This document shows positions 1 through 8,558 of a stretch of DNA of 39,728 nucleotides, piece by piece. The translations under genes were made by a program, and so were the position numbers. Under the pieces are notes generated by a model that saw nothing but the letters and a program-made list of their open reading frames with translations, did not search any database and was not told the origin of the DNA. The stretch is from an uncultured Bacteroidales bacterium (GTDB lineage: Bacteria > Bacteroidota > Bacteroidia > Bacteroidales > Porphyromonadaceae). The stretch's first letter is position 1. Each line of letters starts with the position of its first letter. The stretch covers positions 1-39,728 of the forward strand of contig CABTZX010000015.1 of the NCBI GenBank assembly GCA_902489445.1. The letters are read 5' to 3'.

Positions 1-3
1 ATA

Positions 4-20
4 CCCTATAGACTTTTCCC
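4..20 (+). repeat. Single unit of the CTATAGACTTT repeat
   Basis: CCCTATAGACTTTTCC matches the unit that repeats every 22 bp at 39678-39728, in the same orientation. Only one unit is visible because the sequence starts here. It may be the edge of a longer array cut by the window or contig boundary. Confidence 0.5.
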
Positions 21-123
21 CGATACCTCCGTACAAAAGCTCGGACAGCATGGAATCAACGATTTGTTTCTATGGGAGGAACGGTCTGTTCTCGTTGTAC
101 TGCCGATGTGTTTATTCGACAAA

Positions 124-238
124 ATCGCTGAATTATGTGGCAGAATCGCTTGTACAGTAGGGTAGGATTGCTTGGATTACGAAGCACACCCGATTAGACA
201 GTAGGGTGGAATCGATTGATTGCCCGGGGTGAATGGGT
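124..238. repeat. Degenerate tandem repeat, 22-bp period
   Basis: ATCGCT-like hexamers fall at 124, 145, 167 (ATTGCT), 211 (ATCGAT) and 233 (ATGGGT), close to a 22-bp grid. A second marker, CAGTAGGGT, occurs at 155 and 199, 44 bp apart. The unit at 189 has decayed. The period matches the clearer arrays elsewhere in the window, but the sequence differs. Confidence 0.4.
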
Positions 239-560
239 TGATTCTATCCGCTTTGCTCTCCGTTTTCTCGGGGAGGAACGCGTCAGATGATGCGAGTATA
301 AAGCAAGAAAGTAGCAGAGTTCGCCTCACCAAGAGGGATGGAGTGGCTCGGAGTTGCTGATGAATCGGTAAAAGTAAATCTTAAGGAAAGATCAGCGGTG
401 GGGGAGGTTAGGGCTAATGGTTAGGAAGTGCGAGGGACGCTGGCTCATCCGGAGCTACATATTAATAGTGGAGCTACGCGATTCCTCTTAATGGAGAGAT
501 GAATATGAACCAAATGCCGGAGCAAAATTGGGGGGGAGTTCAACGCGGATAAGTGAAGGG

Positions 561-1619
561 TTAGCCACCGATCACCTCGCGGTAGAAATCGAAAGCATTG
601 CGAAGCTGTGCCCGAGATACGTTGATTTTAATCGGTTCCCCAATACGGCGCAGCGCCAGCACGGCTATATCGTCACCGCTATTCTTCTTGTCTTGAGCCA
701 TCAGCTTGATAATAGCGTCGTACTGCTTGCACTCAAAGAGGAAGGGCGTGAAGTATTCGCGCGAAAAGGCGATAATCTGTTGTAGCCGTTCGGCAGGAAA
801 TCCGAGCAATTTATGCGCAATGTACAGCTCCACAATGATGCCGATAAGCACGGCTTCTCCGTGTCGGAGCGGTGAAAAGCCCGGTCGTGCCGTGGCGTGC
901 GAATAACCCTCCAGGGCGTGTCCGACGGTATGCCCCACGTTAAGCGCCTGACGCGTGCCGAGGTCGAGTGGATCGGCTTCCACAAAGCGTTTCTTGATAT
1001 GTATGCATTGATCGATGAGGGCACGGAGTTGAGCCGGGTGGGTCAGCGGATCGGTGGAGAGCACTTTGCCGAAAAAAGTCTCGTCTTCCAAGAGGGCATA
1101 CTTCACTATTTCCGCATAACCGCTCAGTATTTCGCGGTCGCTAAGGGAATCGAGGAAGCTCTCATCCAAGAAAATAGCGTCCGGCTCCTTAAATATGCCT
1201 AATAGATTTTTGACTTCACCCGCATTTATCGCCGTTTTACCGCCGTAAGCGGCATCCACCATAGCCATTAGCGTGGTAGGAATGTAGGCTACAGCGATAC
1301 CGCGCTTGTAGACGGCTGCCAGAAAACCACCGAAATCGAGCAACGACCCGCCCCCAACCACGTATAGGAGCGAGCGGCGTGTTACCTTGCAGTCGTTGAG
1401 CCGTAAGGCCACTTCGCGGACTAATCCAAGTGTTTTGGTGTCTTCGCCTCCATTCAGGTAGAGGCACATAGGCTCCGGCACGATTTCACGCAAGAGAGCC
1501 AATCGCTCGCTATAATTATCCCTAAAGCAGCTATCAATGAGGGCAACCGCTTTATCGGGCTTGAGTTTCGTTTGAAACTCGTGCAGCGCTTGGAGGGAAA
1601 AATCGTGCGGGCCGACCAC
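561..1619 (-). CDS. aroB: 3-dehydroquinate synthase
   Basis: Converts DAHP to 3-dehydroquinate, the second step of the shikimate pathway, in the cytoplasm with NAD and a divalent metal. At 352 aa it has normal family length. The NAD-binding glycine motif VGGGSLLDFGGF is near residue 90. PTTLMAMVDAAYGGKTAIN, EIVKYALL, RHGEAV and the metal-binding HTVGHALEGYS follow in order. The start is GTG at 1619, six bases after the alaS stop; no ATG fits better. It is the last gene of the bamD-to-aroB run and is probably translated from that polycistronic message. Function is assigned from family motifs with high certainty; the start is less certain. Confidence 0.95.
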   Translation of the reverse strand: MVGPHDFSLQALHEFQTKLKPDKAVALIDSCFRDNYSERLALLREIVPEPMCLYLNGGEDTKTLGLVREVALRLNDCKVTRRSLLYVVGGGSLLDFGGFLAAVYKRGIAVAYIPTTLMAMVDAAYGGKTAINAGEVKNLLGIFKEPDAIFLDESFLDSLSDREILSGYAEIVKYALLEDETFFGKVLSTDPLTHPAQLRALIDQCIHIKKRFVEADPLDLGTRQALNVGHTVGHALEGYSHATARPGFSPLRHGEAVLIGIIVELYIAHKLLGFPAERLQQIIAFSREYFTPFLFECKQYDAIIKLMAQDKKNSGDDIAVLALRRIGEPIKINVSRAQLRNAFDFYREVIGG

Positions 1620-1625
1620 GATGAT

Positions 1626-4247
1626 TTAGTTTTTGGAGGCGATGGTATCGATAATTTGCCGCATAGCCTCGGTAAGCCCTTCGCTCCCTTTACCGCCAGC
1701 CGTGGCAAAATGGGGTTGTCCGCCACCACCGCCGCGAATCAGTTTGGCTGCGGCACGTACCAAATCGGATGCACTCAAGCCCGCTTTGACTAGTTCATCG
1801 GACAAAAGCACGGTTAGTAGGCTGCGAATGCCGGTACAAGTGGCTGCCACAAAGGCAAAAGGCTCGGTAACTTCACCTTTTAGTTGGAAAGCTATATCCT
1901 TAACTATATCGGGTTTGATGTCGCCCTCTAATGTGAACAGGCGGAAAGTACCTGCTTTTTGGTCGCTATCGAGCAGTTGCTGCTTGAGCGCACGGGTTTG
2001 TTCCTCGTAAAGCGCCTTCAGTTCGCTCTGGTACCCCTTGTTTTCCTCTACAAGACGCTGCACCGCCTTGGCGATATCGGGGGCGCCGTTGAGTTGCTCA
2101 CGGATACTTTTCAGCAAATCTTCCTTTTCGTAAATGTAGTGCTCGGCATTAATGCCGGTAACCGCTTCAATACGACGAACGCCGGCGGCTATGGAGCTTT
2201 CGGAAACGATGCGGAACGTGCCGATCATACCGGTGGAGGCAATGTGCGTACCTCCGCACAGTTCAATGGAATCGCCATATTGTAGTACGCGCACCTTTTC
2301 GCCGTACTTTTCGCCAAAGAGTGCCATTGCACCGAGTTCCTTTGCCTTTTCGATGGGAACGTCACGCATTTCACAACGCTTGATATCCTTACGGATTAAT
2401 TCGTTGACGCGTTCTTCCACGGCGCGAAGCTCATCGTCCGTCATTTTAGCAAAGTGTGAAAAGTCGAAGCGCAACATTTCGGGGCTGACAAAGGAACCGC
2501 GCTGCTCCACGTGCGCACCGAGCTTTTCGCGCAAAGCTTGGTGCAAAAGATGCGTTGCCGTGTGATTGGCTTCCGCCATAGTACGCAAATCGCGGTTGAT
2601 GCTTGCGGTAAAGTTTGCGGAAACATCCTCAGGAAGTTTAGGCATAATGTGAACCGCCAGATTGTCCTCGCGCTTGGTATCGACAATGGGGTAGCTTTTC
2701 CCGTTTTCGTCTGTAAGGCAGCCTTTATCGCCAACCTGCCCACCCATTTCGGCATAGAATGGGGTGGAGGAGAGCACAACTTGGTAAAAAGTTTTGTTCT
2801 TCTGCGTCACCTTGCGGAAGCGAAGGATTTCGGCATTACACTCAGTTTGGTCGTAACCGACAAAAATGGTAGTGCCTTCGTTAACGGGTACCCAATCTTC
2901 CGTTTCCACCTTAGCGGCGGTGCGGGCGCGGTTCTTCTGTGCGGAGAGTAATTCGTTGAATCGCGTTAGGTCGACGGATTTACCCTTTTCGCGTGCAATA
3001 AGCTCCGTTAGGTCGAAGGGGAAGCCGAAAGTATCGTAAAGTGTAAAGGCATCATCGCCGCTAAGGCTCTTTTTTTCACCAAGCTCTTCAATCTTTTTGT
3101 TGAGTAGCTTGATACCGGCATCGAGTGTGTGCAGGAAGCTCTCTTCTTCCTGTAGCATAACCTTTTCGATCAGTTCGCGTTGGGCAATCAGCTCGGGGTA
3201 GGCATCGCCCATCACATTGATGAGTGTGGGCAAAAGGGTATATAGAAATGGCTCCTTAAAGCCTAAGAAGGTGTAACCGTAGCGCACGGCACGCCTCAGA
3301 ATGCGTCGTATTACGTAGCCCGCCTTTGCATTACCGGGAAGCTGACCATCCGTTATAGCAAAGGCAATGGTACGGATATGATCCGCTACAACGCGCATCG
3401 CTACGTCGGTTTCTTGGCTATCACCGTATTGGATGCCCGAAGCGGTACCCACGGCTTTAATGAGCGGCTGGAATATATCGGTATCATATGTAGCTTGTTT
3501 GCCTTGTAGTACCATACAAAGCCGCTCAAAGCCCATACCGGTATCAATCACTTTATGGGGTAGCGCGGTAAGCTCGCCCGAAGCGAGGCGGTTGTACTGC
3601 ATAAAGACTAAATTCCATATCTCCACAACGCGGGGATTATCCTTGTTCACCAAGCTTTGACCGGGTATTTTGGCGCGTTCGGCATCATCGCGTAAGTCGA
3701 CATGTATCTCAGAACAAGGCCCGCACGGCCCCTGATCGCCCATTTCCCAGAAATTATCGTGTGCATTTCCTCCGATAATACGCTCTTGGGCGATCCATTC
3801 TGCCCAATAACGTGCGGCTTCATCGTCGCGTTCCAACCCATGCGCTTCATCTCCCTCGAATACAGTTACATAAAGACGATCCTCCGGTATTCCGGCTACT
3901 TTGGTGAGAAATTCCCAAGCCCAGGCAATGGCTTCCTTTTTGAAATAGTCACCGAAAGACCAGTTGCCAAGCATCTCGAACATGGTATGATGGTAAGTAT
4001 CGTGTCCCACTTCCTCGAGGTCATTGTGCTTACCGCTTACACGAAGACACTTTTGCGCATCCGATACCCTACGATATGAGGGAGCTACATTGCCCAAAAT
4101 GATATCTTTGAACTGATTCATCCCTGCGTTAGTGAACATAAGCGTTGGGTCGCCTTTGACCACCATCGGGGCGGAAGGAACGATATGATGCTCTTTCGAA
4201 GCGAAAAAGTCGAGGAAAGCCTTTCTAATTTCTTGAGAAGTTCTCAT
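1626..4247 (-). CDS. alaS: Alanyl-tRNA synthetase
   Basis: Charges tRNA-Ala and edits misacylated Ser and Gly. The 873-aa length is full for a bacterial AlaS. The N-terminal class II catalytic domain opens with the typical RTSQEIRKAFLDFF and contains TNAGMNQFKD. The tRNA-recognition region includes the RRILRRAVRYG segment. The editing domain has zinc-ligand motifs HTATH and CGGTH (around residues 565 and 668). A C-terminal DHHA1-type region ends in a glycine-rich GGGGGQPHFATAGGKG. It follows miaA after 26 bp and precedes aroB by 6 bp, so the genes are probably co-transcribed. No frameshift or missing catalytic motif is visible. Confidence 0.97.
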   Translation of the reverse strand: MRTSQEIRKAFLDFFASKEHHIVPSAPMVVKGDPTLMFTNAGMNQFKDIILGNVAPSYRRVSDAQKCLRVSGKHNDLEEVGHDTYHHTMFEMLGNWSFGDYFKKEAIAWAWEFLTKVAGIPEDRLYVTVFEGDEAHGLERDDEAARYWAEWIAQERIIGGNAHDNFWEMGDQGPCGPCSEIHVDLRDDAERAKIPGQSLVNKDNPRVVEIWNLVFMQYNRLASGELTALPHKVIDTGMGFERLCMVLQGKQATYDTDIFQPLIKAVGTASGIQYGDSQETDVAMRVVADHIRTIAFAITDGQLPGNAKAGYVIRRILRRAVRYGYTFLGFKEPFLYTLLPTLINVMGDAYPELIAQRELIEKVMLQEEESFLHTLDAGIKLLNKKIEELGEKKSLSGDDAFTLYDTFGFPFDLTELIAREKGKSVDLTRFNELLSAQKNRARTAAKVETEDWVPVNEGTTIFVGYDQTECNAEILRFRKVTQKNKTFYQVVLSSTPFYAEMGGQVGDKGCLTDENGKSYPIVDTKREDNLAVHIMPKLPEDVSANFTASINRDLRTMAEANHTATHLLHQALREKLGAHVEQRGSFVSPEMLRFDFSHFAKMTDDELRAVEERVNELIRKDIKRCEMRDVPIEKAKELGAMALFGEKYGEKVRVLQYGDSIELCGGTHIASTGMIGTFRIVSESSIAAGVRRIEAVTGINAEHYIYEKEDLLKSIREQLNGAPDIAKAVQRLVEENKGYQSELKALYEEQTRALKQQLLDSDQKAGTFRLFTLEGDIKPDIVKDIAFQLKGEVTEPFAFVAATCTGIRSLLTVLLSDELVKAGLSASDLVRAAAKLIRGGGGGQPHFATAGGKGSEGLTEAMRQIIDTIASKN

Positions 4248-4273
4248 AGTGTATTGTTTGTTCTTTGCGGTCT

Positions 4274-5221
4274 TTATTCTTTTTCCTTAGGGAAAGTTGG
4301 GGCGTTGTCAACGGCGTTAAGTGCCTGTTGTAGTTGCACTTCAATCGGTTTTGTACCGTCAATCGGGTGAAGCGTGAAGCCGCGTCGCTCCATACCTCTG
4401 AACCAGGTCATTTGTCGTTTGGCAAATTGACGGATAGCTATTTCAAGCCGGGTTATAGCTTCCTCTTTGGAAAGCTCTCCGGTGAGGAAAAGAGTTATAT
4501 ACTTATATTCCAATCCGTAGTTGATGAGGGTTTGCTCCGGCACACCGCTCTGCAGAAGAACCTCTACCTCTTCGATTAACCCAGCGGAAAGGCGTTTTTG
4601 CAGCCTGCTGTGTATTCTGTTAATGCGTTCTTCCTTTGGAAGGTCAATCAGTAACAAAATGTAGGGTAAAGGCTTGTTGGAGCGCTCCGTAGTCTGATTT
4701 GAATGAGTTTCGTATGTGGCAATTTCAATGCTTCGGACGAGACGCCTCTTGTTGTTCGGATCTTTGATTTCCGTTTTGCCGGGAAAGCGCTGGAGAATAG
4801 TGCATAAATCTTCGGCAGAAAGATGTTCCAGCTCGCTGCGAAGCGTTGCATTTACGGGTGCTTTGGATAGTGTTACGCCTTTGAGGGCAGTTTCCAAATA
4901 CAATCCGCTTCCTCCTACTAAAATGGCGCGCTTGCCCCTTTCGTTAACAGAGCGATACGCTTCATTGAAAGCCTTTTGCCATTTGAACACATCAAATGCA
5001 CTGCCGGCATCGGCAATATCAATTAGATGGTATGGTATCGCAGAGCCATCCGGAAGCGTGTAGGATGCCAAATCTTTGCCGGTACCGATATCCATACCGC
5101 GAAATACCTGTCTGCTATCCGCACTCAGTATTTCTCCGTGAAGCTCCGAAGCGAGGCGTACCGCCAACTCCGTCTTCCCCGATGCCGTAGGGCCCGCAAC
5201 TGCAATAATCGGTTCCGTCAA
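4274..5221 (-). CDS. miaA: tRNA dimethylallyltransferase
   Basis: Transfers a dimethylallyl group to A37 of tRNAs reading UNN codons. The 315-aa protein has the P-loop GPTASGKT at residues 10-17, the SADSRQVFRGMDIGTGK segment typical of MiaA, and a C-terminal region with QFAKRQMTWFRG that contacts tRNA. It lies 8 bp after guaB and 26 bp before alaS on the same strand, inside the housekeeping run. With alaS next door, the context is tRNA maturation and charging. Confidence 0.96.
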   Translation of the reverse strand: MTEPIIAVAGPTASGKTELAVRLASELHGEILSADSRQVFRGMDIGTGKDLASYTLPDGSAIPYHLIDIADAGSAFDVFKWQKAFNEAYRSVNERGKRAILVGGSGLYLETALKGVTLSKAPVNATLRSELEHLSAEDLCTILQRFPGKTEIKDPNNKRRLVRSIEIATYETHSNQTTERSNKPLPYILLLIDLPKEERINRIHSRLQKRLSAGLIEEVEVLLQSGVPEQTLINYGLEYKYITLFLTGELSKEEAITRLEIAIRQFAKRQMTWFRGMERRGFTLHPIDGTKPIEVQLQQALNAVDNAPTFPKEKE

Positions 5222-5229
5222 GGCAAATA

Positions 5230-6738
5230 CTACGATCGATCCTTAAGCACTACATCGTGCGCACCGCCTTCCACAATGCTGGTTGCCGATACGAGGGTTA
5301 TTTTGGCATTTTGGCGCAAATCGGCAAGGGAGGCAGTACCACAACTCGACATAGTCGATTTGATTTTGGATAGCGTTTGATCCAGGTTCGTTTTCAGCGG
5401 ACCTGCGTAAGGCACGTAGCTATCAACGCCTTCCTCAAACTTCATATTGCCAACTTCCTCACCACCGGTATCGTACCGTTGCCAGTTTTTGGCACGATTG
5501 GAGCCTTCGCCCCAATACTCCTTTACAATATTCGTGCCAACCTTCATCACCGGACCGGGCGATTCGTCAAAACGTGCGAAGTAACGTCCCATCATAAGGA
5601 AATCGGCTCCCATTGCCAGCGCCAAAACCATATGATAATCGTGTACAATGCCCCCGTCACTGCAAATAGGTACATAGATACCTGTTTCCTTGAAATATTG
5701 GTCTCTTGCCCGTGATACATCAATTACGGCAGAAGCTTGTCCGCGTCCGATCCCTTTCTGTTCGCGTGTAATACAGATAGAGCCACCGCCGATACCCACT
5801 TTTACGAAATCAGCTCCGTGGTCTACCAGATAGCGAAATCCTTCTCCGTCCACCACGTTGCCGGCACCGACGATAATTTGATCGCCATATTCCTTATGAA
5901 TCCACTCTAAAGTCTCTGCCTGCCAAACAGAAAAGCCATCGGACGAATCAATGCAGAGCGCATCGGCTCCGGCTTCGAGTAGTGCCGGAACGCGTTCCTT
6001 GTAATCCCTTGAATTAATACCGGCACCCACAAGGAGCGTTTTGTTAATACGATGGGATAATTCAAGCGGATTTTGTTTGTGGCTGTCGTAGTCCTTACGG
6101 AACACAAAGTAGAGCAAATTGCCGTTATTGTCTACAATGGGTAATGTATTCAGTTTGTGTTCCCAAATGATGTCGTTGGCTTCGCTTAGGGTAATGCCTT
6201 TTTGTCCTACGGTTAATTTGTCGTAGGGCGTCATAAAATCCTTGATCTTTTTGTCCAACGAATCCGTTGAAAGCCGATAATCGCGGCTAGTGACGATACC
6301 CAAAAGTTTGCCGTTAGGTGTACCGTCGTGTGTAATACCTATAGTGGAATGGTTCGTTTTCTTTGTTAGTGCCACTACATCCCGGAGCGTTTGTTCAGGG
6401 CTTAGATTGGAATCACTTTTAACAAAGCCCGCCTTGAATTTCTTTACGCGCCGCACCATCTCAACCTGACTTTCAATCGGCTGTGAGCCAAAGATAAAGG
6501 AAAGTCCACCGTTGCGTGCCAATTCAATCGCAAGCGTATCGTTGGATACAGACTGCATAATGGCGGATACGAAAGGAATATTTAGGGATAGACGCGATTC
6601 TTCTCCCTTATTCGGAGCGTACCGAGCCATAGGCGTTTTCAGTACAATATCTTCCGGTGTAGTATGTTCGGTAGTAAGGCCGGGGATGAGTAGGTATTCA
6701 CCGAAAGTGTGACTGGTATCGGGTAAAAATTGAGCCAT
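5230..6738 (-). CDS. guaB: IMP dehydrogenase
   Basis: Oxidises IMP to XMP with NAD, the committed step of GMP synthesis. The 502-aa protein starts with the TIM-barrel region and is interrupted by a CBS-domain pair at about residues 115-235. It then resumes with the catalytic loop GGGSICITREQKG near residue 320, whose Cys forms the covalent XMP intermediate. The loop has Ile where many homologues have Thr after that Cys. GADFLMMGRYFARFDESPGP and a mobile flap follow. It lies 23 bp after the DUF4293 gene and 8 bp before miaA. The sequence is of the form common in Bacteroidetes; length and motifs are intact. Confidence 0.95.
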   Translation of the reverse strand: MAQFLPDTSHTFGEYLLIPGLTTEHTTPEDIVLKTPMARYAPNKGEESRLSLNIPFVSAIMQSVSNDTLAIELARNGGLSFIFGSQPIESQVEMVRRVKKFKAGFVKSDSNLSPEQTLRDVVALTKKTNHSTIGITHDGTPNGKLLGIVTSRDYRLSTDSLDKKIKDFMTPYDKLTVGQKGITLSEANDIIWEHKLNTLPIVDNNGNLLYFVFRKDYDSHKQNPLELSHRINKTLLVGAGINSRDYKERVPALLEAGADALCIDSSDGFSVWQAETLEWIHKEYGDQIIVGAGNVVDGEGFRYLVDHGADFVKVGIGGGSICITREQKGIGRGQASAVIDVSRARDQYFKETGIYVPICSDGGIVHDYHMVLALAMGADFLMMGRYFARFDESPGPVMKVGTNIVKEYWGEGSNRAKNWQRYDTGGEEVGNMKFEEGVDSYVPYAGPLKTNLDQTLSKIKSTMSSCGTASLADLRQNAKITLVSATSIVEGGAHDVVLKDRS

Positions 6739-6761
6739 AATAGGATTAGAGATAGACGATT

Positions 6762-7217
6762 TTATCTGAGTCTGTTACTCATTCGAACTAGTACTTCGTC
6801 CTTACGAATAGCACGGCGCGCCATAAAGAGCAGAATGATAGTTATAATGGGTAAAGCAAGGGCGAACTTGAATCCGTATGATGCTTGTAGTGTGTTAGTG
6901 AGTTTAGCCGCTTCTACAGTATAGTAAACGAGATAGCCAACTGTAAGTAGCATACCCAGCATAGTGAGGCGCATTTGTAGCTTTCGTTTCTTATATAGGA
7001 ATACAATGTATAGTGAGAGCAGTGCGATGATAAGTGCCAAAACGAACAGTCCCCAGTGATTCATCACCGTTCCAACACCGATCAGTGGCCGTGTGGACCA
7101 GTTATACATAATCCAATTGCCTTGTAGCGTAGCAAAAACACCTATAGGCAAAAAGAGGAGAGTTATCATTGCGGCAAAAGCCAGCACGAGCCAAACGGTT
7201 TGGATACGTTGCCACAT
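6762..7217 (-). CDS. DUF4293 family membrane protein
   Basis: A 151-aa integral membrane protein matching the DUF4293 family of Bacteroidetes, which has no assigned biochemical role. Four hydrophobic segments are visible at about residues 6-28, 52-74, 81-101 and 115-135. A basic loop, YKKRKLQMR, precedes the third segment, and the C-terminus is basic and cytoplasmic-looking. It sits 10 bp after rpoZ and 23 bp before guaB. The gene is widely kept beside rpoZ in this phylum as far as I recall, which suggests a housekeeping envelope role, but I cannot name one. Confidence 0.8.
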   Translation of the reverse strand: MWQRIQTVWLVLAFAAMITLLFLPIGVFATLQGNWIMYNWSTRPLIGVGTVMNHWGLFVLALIIALLSLYIVFLYKKRKLQMRLTMLGMLLTVGYLVYYTVEAAKLTNTLQASYGFKFALALPIITIILLFMARRAIRKDEVLVRMSNRLR

Positions 7218-7227
7218 AACTATAGAT

Positions 7228-7560
7228 CTATTCTTCTTCCTGATTGTTGTTTGTTTTGAAGTAGATGCGATCCGCCAGGAACTCCTCGGTAGCTACCAGC
7301 GTAGGTTTGGGCTGCTTTTCGAAGCCACGGGATACTTCAATTTGCTCTTCGTTCTGGTATATTTCCTGCAGAGTATCGGGTTCCTTATTGAATTCCTCCA
7401 ACTTTTCTTTGATTGCTTGCTGTTGCAGCAAATCCAGTTGGTTGGCGCGTTTGCCTATTACCACAACCGCTTCGTACAAATTGCCGGTTTTTTCGGCAAA
7501 CTTACGTGTTGAGCGGGAAATCACTTCATCGGGTACAACCAAATTCTTCTTGTTTGTCAT
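7228..7560 (-). CDS. rpoZ: RNA polymerase omega subunit (Bacteroidetes type)
   Basis: Small RNA polymerase subunit that binds beta' and helps core assembly. The 110-aa sequence starts with a short polar stretch followed by TRKFAEKTGNLYEAVVVIGKRANQL, where YEAVVVIGKRANQL corresponds to the conserved omega/Rpb6 core. A Glu-rich C-terminus (NEEQIEVS and NNNQEEE) is longer and more acidic than in enterobacterial omega. It lies 33 bp after bamD and 10 bp before the DUF4293 gene. The call rests on the core motif and the typical bamD-rpoZ neighbourhood. Confidence 0.85.
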   Translation of the reverse strand: MTNKKNLVVPDEVISRSTRKFAEKTGNLYEAVVVIGKRANQLDLLQQQAIKEKLEEFNKEPDTLQEIYQNEEQIEVSRGFEKQPKPTLVATEEFLADRIYFKTNNNQEEE

Positions 7561-7593
7561 ATTAGGTTTCTATGAAATATCGTTACTTTTCTT

Positions 7594-8427
7594 TTATTGT
7601 TTTGTGTCCAAATAGCCGGTAATTTGCTTATGAATGCGTTCCGCTTCCTTTTTGTAGCGTCCTTCCGGGAATTCGTTTACATATACGAAATAGCGGTCGA
7701 TTACCTCACGATAGCGAGATTGCAGCTTACTATCCACGCTATTTATCGCTTCTTTGTAAGCGGCACGCAGCAAAAGTATATAGAATTCTTCGCGATGCTT
7801 GTTGTAAGGATAATCCTTCAGAGCATTATCGGCAGTAATGATTGCCGAGCGATAATTATTACCCATATACATGCCTAAATTGTAGTATAGACGAGCCGAA
7901 AGCAACTCTTTGTACGCCAATTTGTCTTGAAGCGCAAAGAGCATCTCTTCAGTTTGTTTGCGGAAAGTACTTTCAGGATACAATTCGATAAAGCGTGTCA
8001 GCTCCTGAATGGCATTATATGTGAGCGTTTGGTCCAGACGAGCTTCGGGCGAGGCACTATATAGTGCTTCGCCGCAACGGAAATGTGCTTCCTCCGCCTT
8101 TGCGCCGCTGGGATATGATGTATAGTAGCGGCGATAAGCTTCCGACGATGTTTCGTAGCTTTTCTGCATGCGTTCGGACTCGGCGAACAGAAACAGGGCG
8201 CGACTTCCTTCCTCGGTTCCGTCATACGCCGGCACTACATCCAGCAATAATTCCGACGCTTTGGCGTATTTGCCCTTGTTATAGTACTTTTTCGCATAGT
8301 CATATTTTAGGGAAGCGTCCGTTGTTCGCTGTAAACGCATAGCTTCTCCGCATCCGCCGAGCAGTGGAATTACAACGAGCAAAAGTACGGCTGCCCAAGT
8401 ACCGGATAACGCTTTTTTCCTAATCAT
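7594..8427 (-). CDS. bamD: Outer membrane assembly lipoprotein BamD
   Basis: Periplasm-facing lipoprotein of the BAM complex that inserts beta-barrel proteins in the outer membrane. The 277-aa product has a lipoprotein signal: basic MIRKK, a hydrophobic run, then LLGGC with Cys26 as the acylated residue. TPR-like helices follow, including YAKKYYNKGKYAKASELLLDV, YRRYYTSYPSGAKAEEAHFR and a repeat with YNKHREEFYILLL. It is the first gene of the minus-strand housekeeping run and has a good -7 promoter element about 70 bp upstream. Length and repeat pattern fit the YfiO/BamD family. Confidence 0.92.
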   Translation of the reverse strand: MIRKKALSGTWAAVLLLVVIPLLGGCGEAMRLQRTTDASLKYDYAKKYYNKGKYAKASELLLDVVPAYDGTEEGSRALFLFAESERMQKSYETSSEAYRRYYTSYPSGAKAEEAHFRCGEALYSASPEARLDQTLTYNAIQELTRFIELYPESTFRKQTEEMLFALQDKLAYKELLSARLYYNLGMYMGNNYRSAIITADNALKDYPYNKHREEFYILLLRAAYKEAINSVDSKLQSRYREVIDRYFVYVNEFPEGRYKKEAERIHKQITGYLDTKQ

Positions 8428-8496
8428 ATGTATCTTATTCTCTCTTTACTCCGTCCCATTAACACTTAACGGCGTGCCTTTGGGCGATATTGCCTT

Positions 8497-8505
8497 GCAA
8501 AGGTA
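8497..8505 (-). promoter_or_regulatory. Bacteroidetes -7 promoter element for the bamD operon
   Basis: Read on the minus strand the site is TACCTTTGC, matching the Bacteroidetes TAnnTTTG -7 consensus. Expected transcription start is near 8495, giving a leader of about 68 nt before the bamD ATG at 8427. I see no clean TTTG -33 box. It is the only such element upstream of the seven-gene run. Confidence 0.6.
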
Positions 8506-8558
8506 CTACTTTATTGGCATAACTCTTTGCTGAGCTTTTTACCGGTTGTTTCAAATCA

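Larger units (their letters stand above)
1..560. other. Intergenic region without a gene
   Basis: This stretch lies beyond the 3' end of aroB. I see no coding frame with family resemblance, no tRNA and no clear terminator for the minus-strand operon ending at 561. It holds one copy of a CTATAGACTTTT motif at 7-18, which also occurs as an array at the far end of the window. It also holds a degenerate 22-bp-period repeat between about 124 and 238. Short open frames here look like chance. Confidence 0.6.

Noticed and set aside
528..785. Plus-strand open frame opposite aroB
   Set aside because: It lies over the conserved 3' end of aroB and has no recognisable feature.
6762..7217. DUF4293 protein as a novel transporter
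   Set aside because: Four membrane segments alone do not support a transport role, and no substrate motif is visible.
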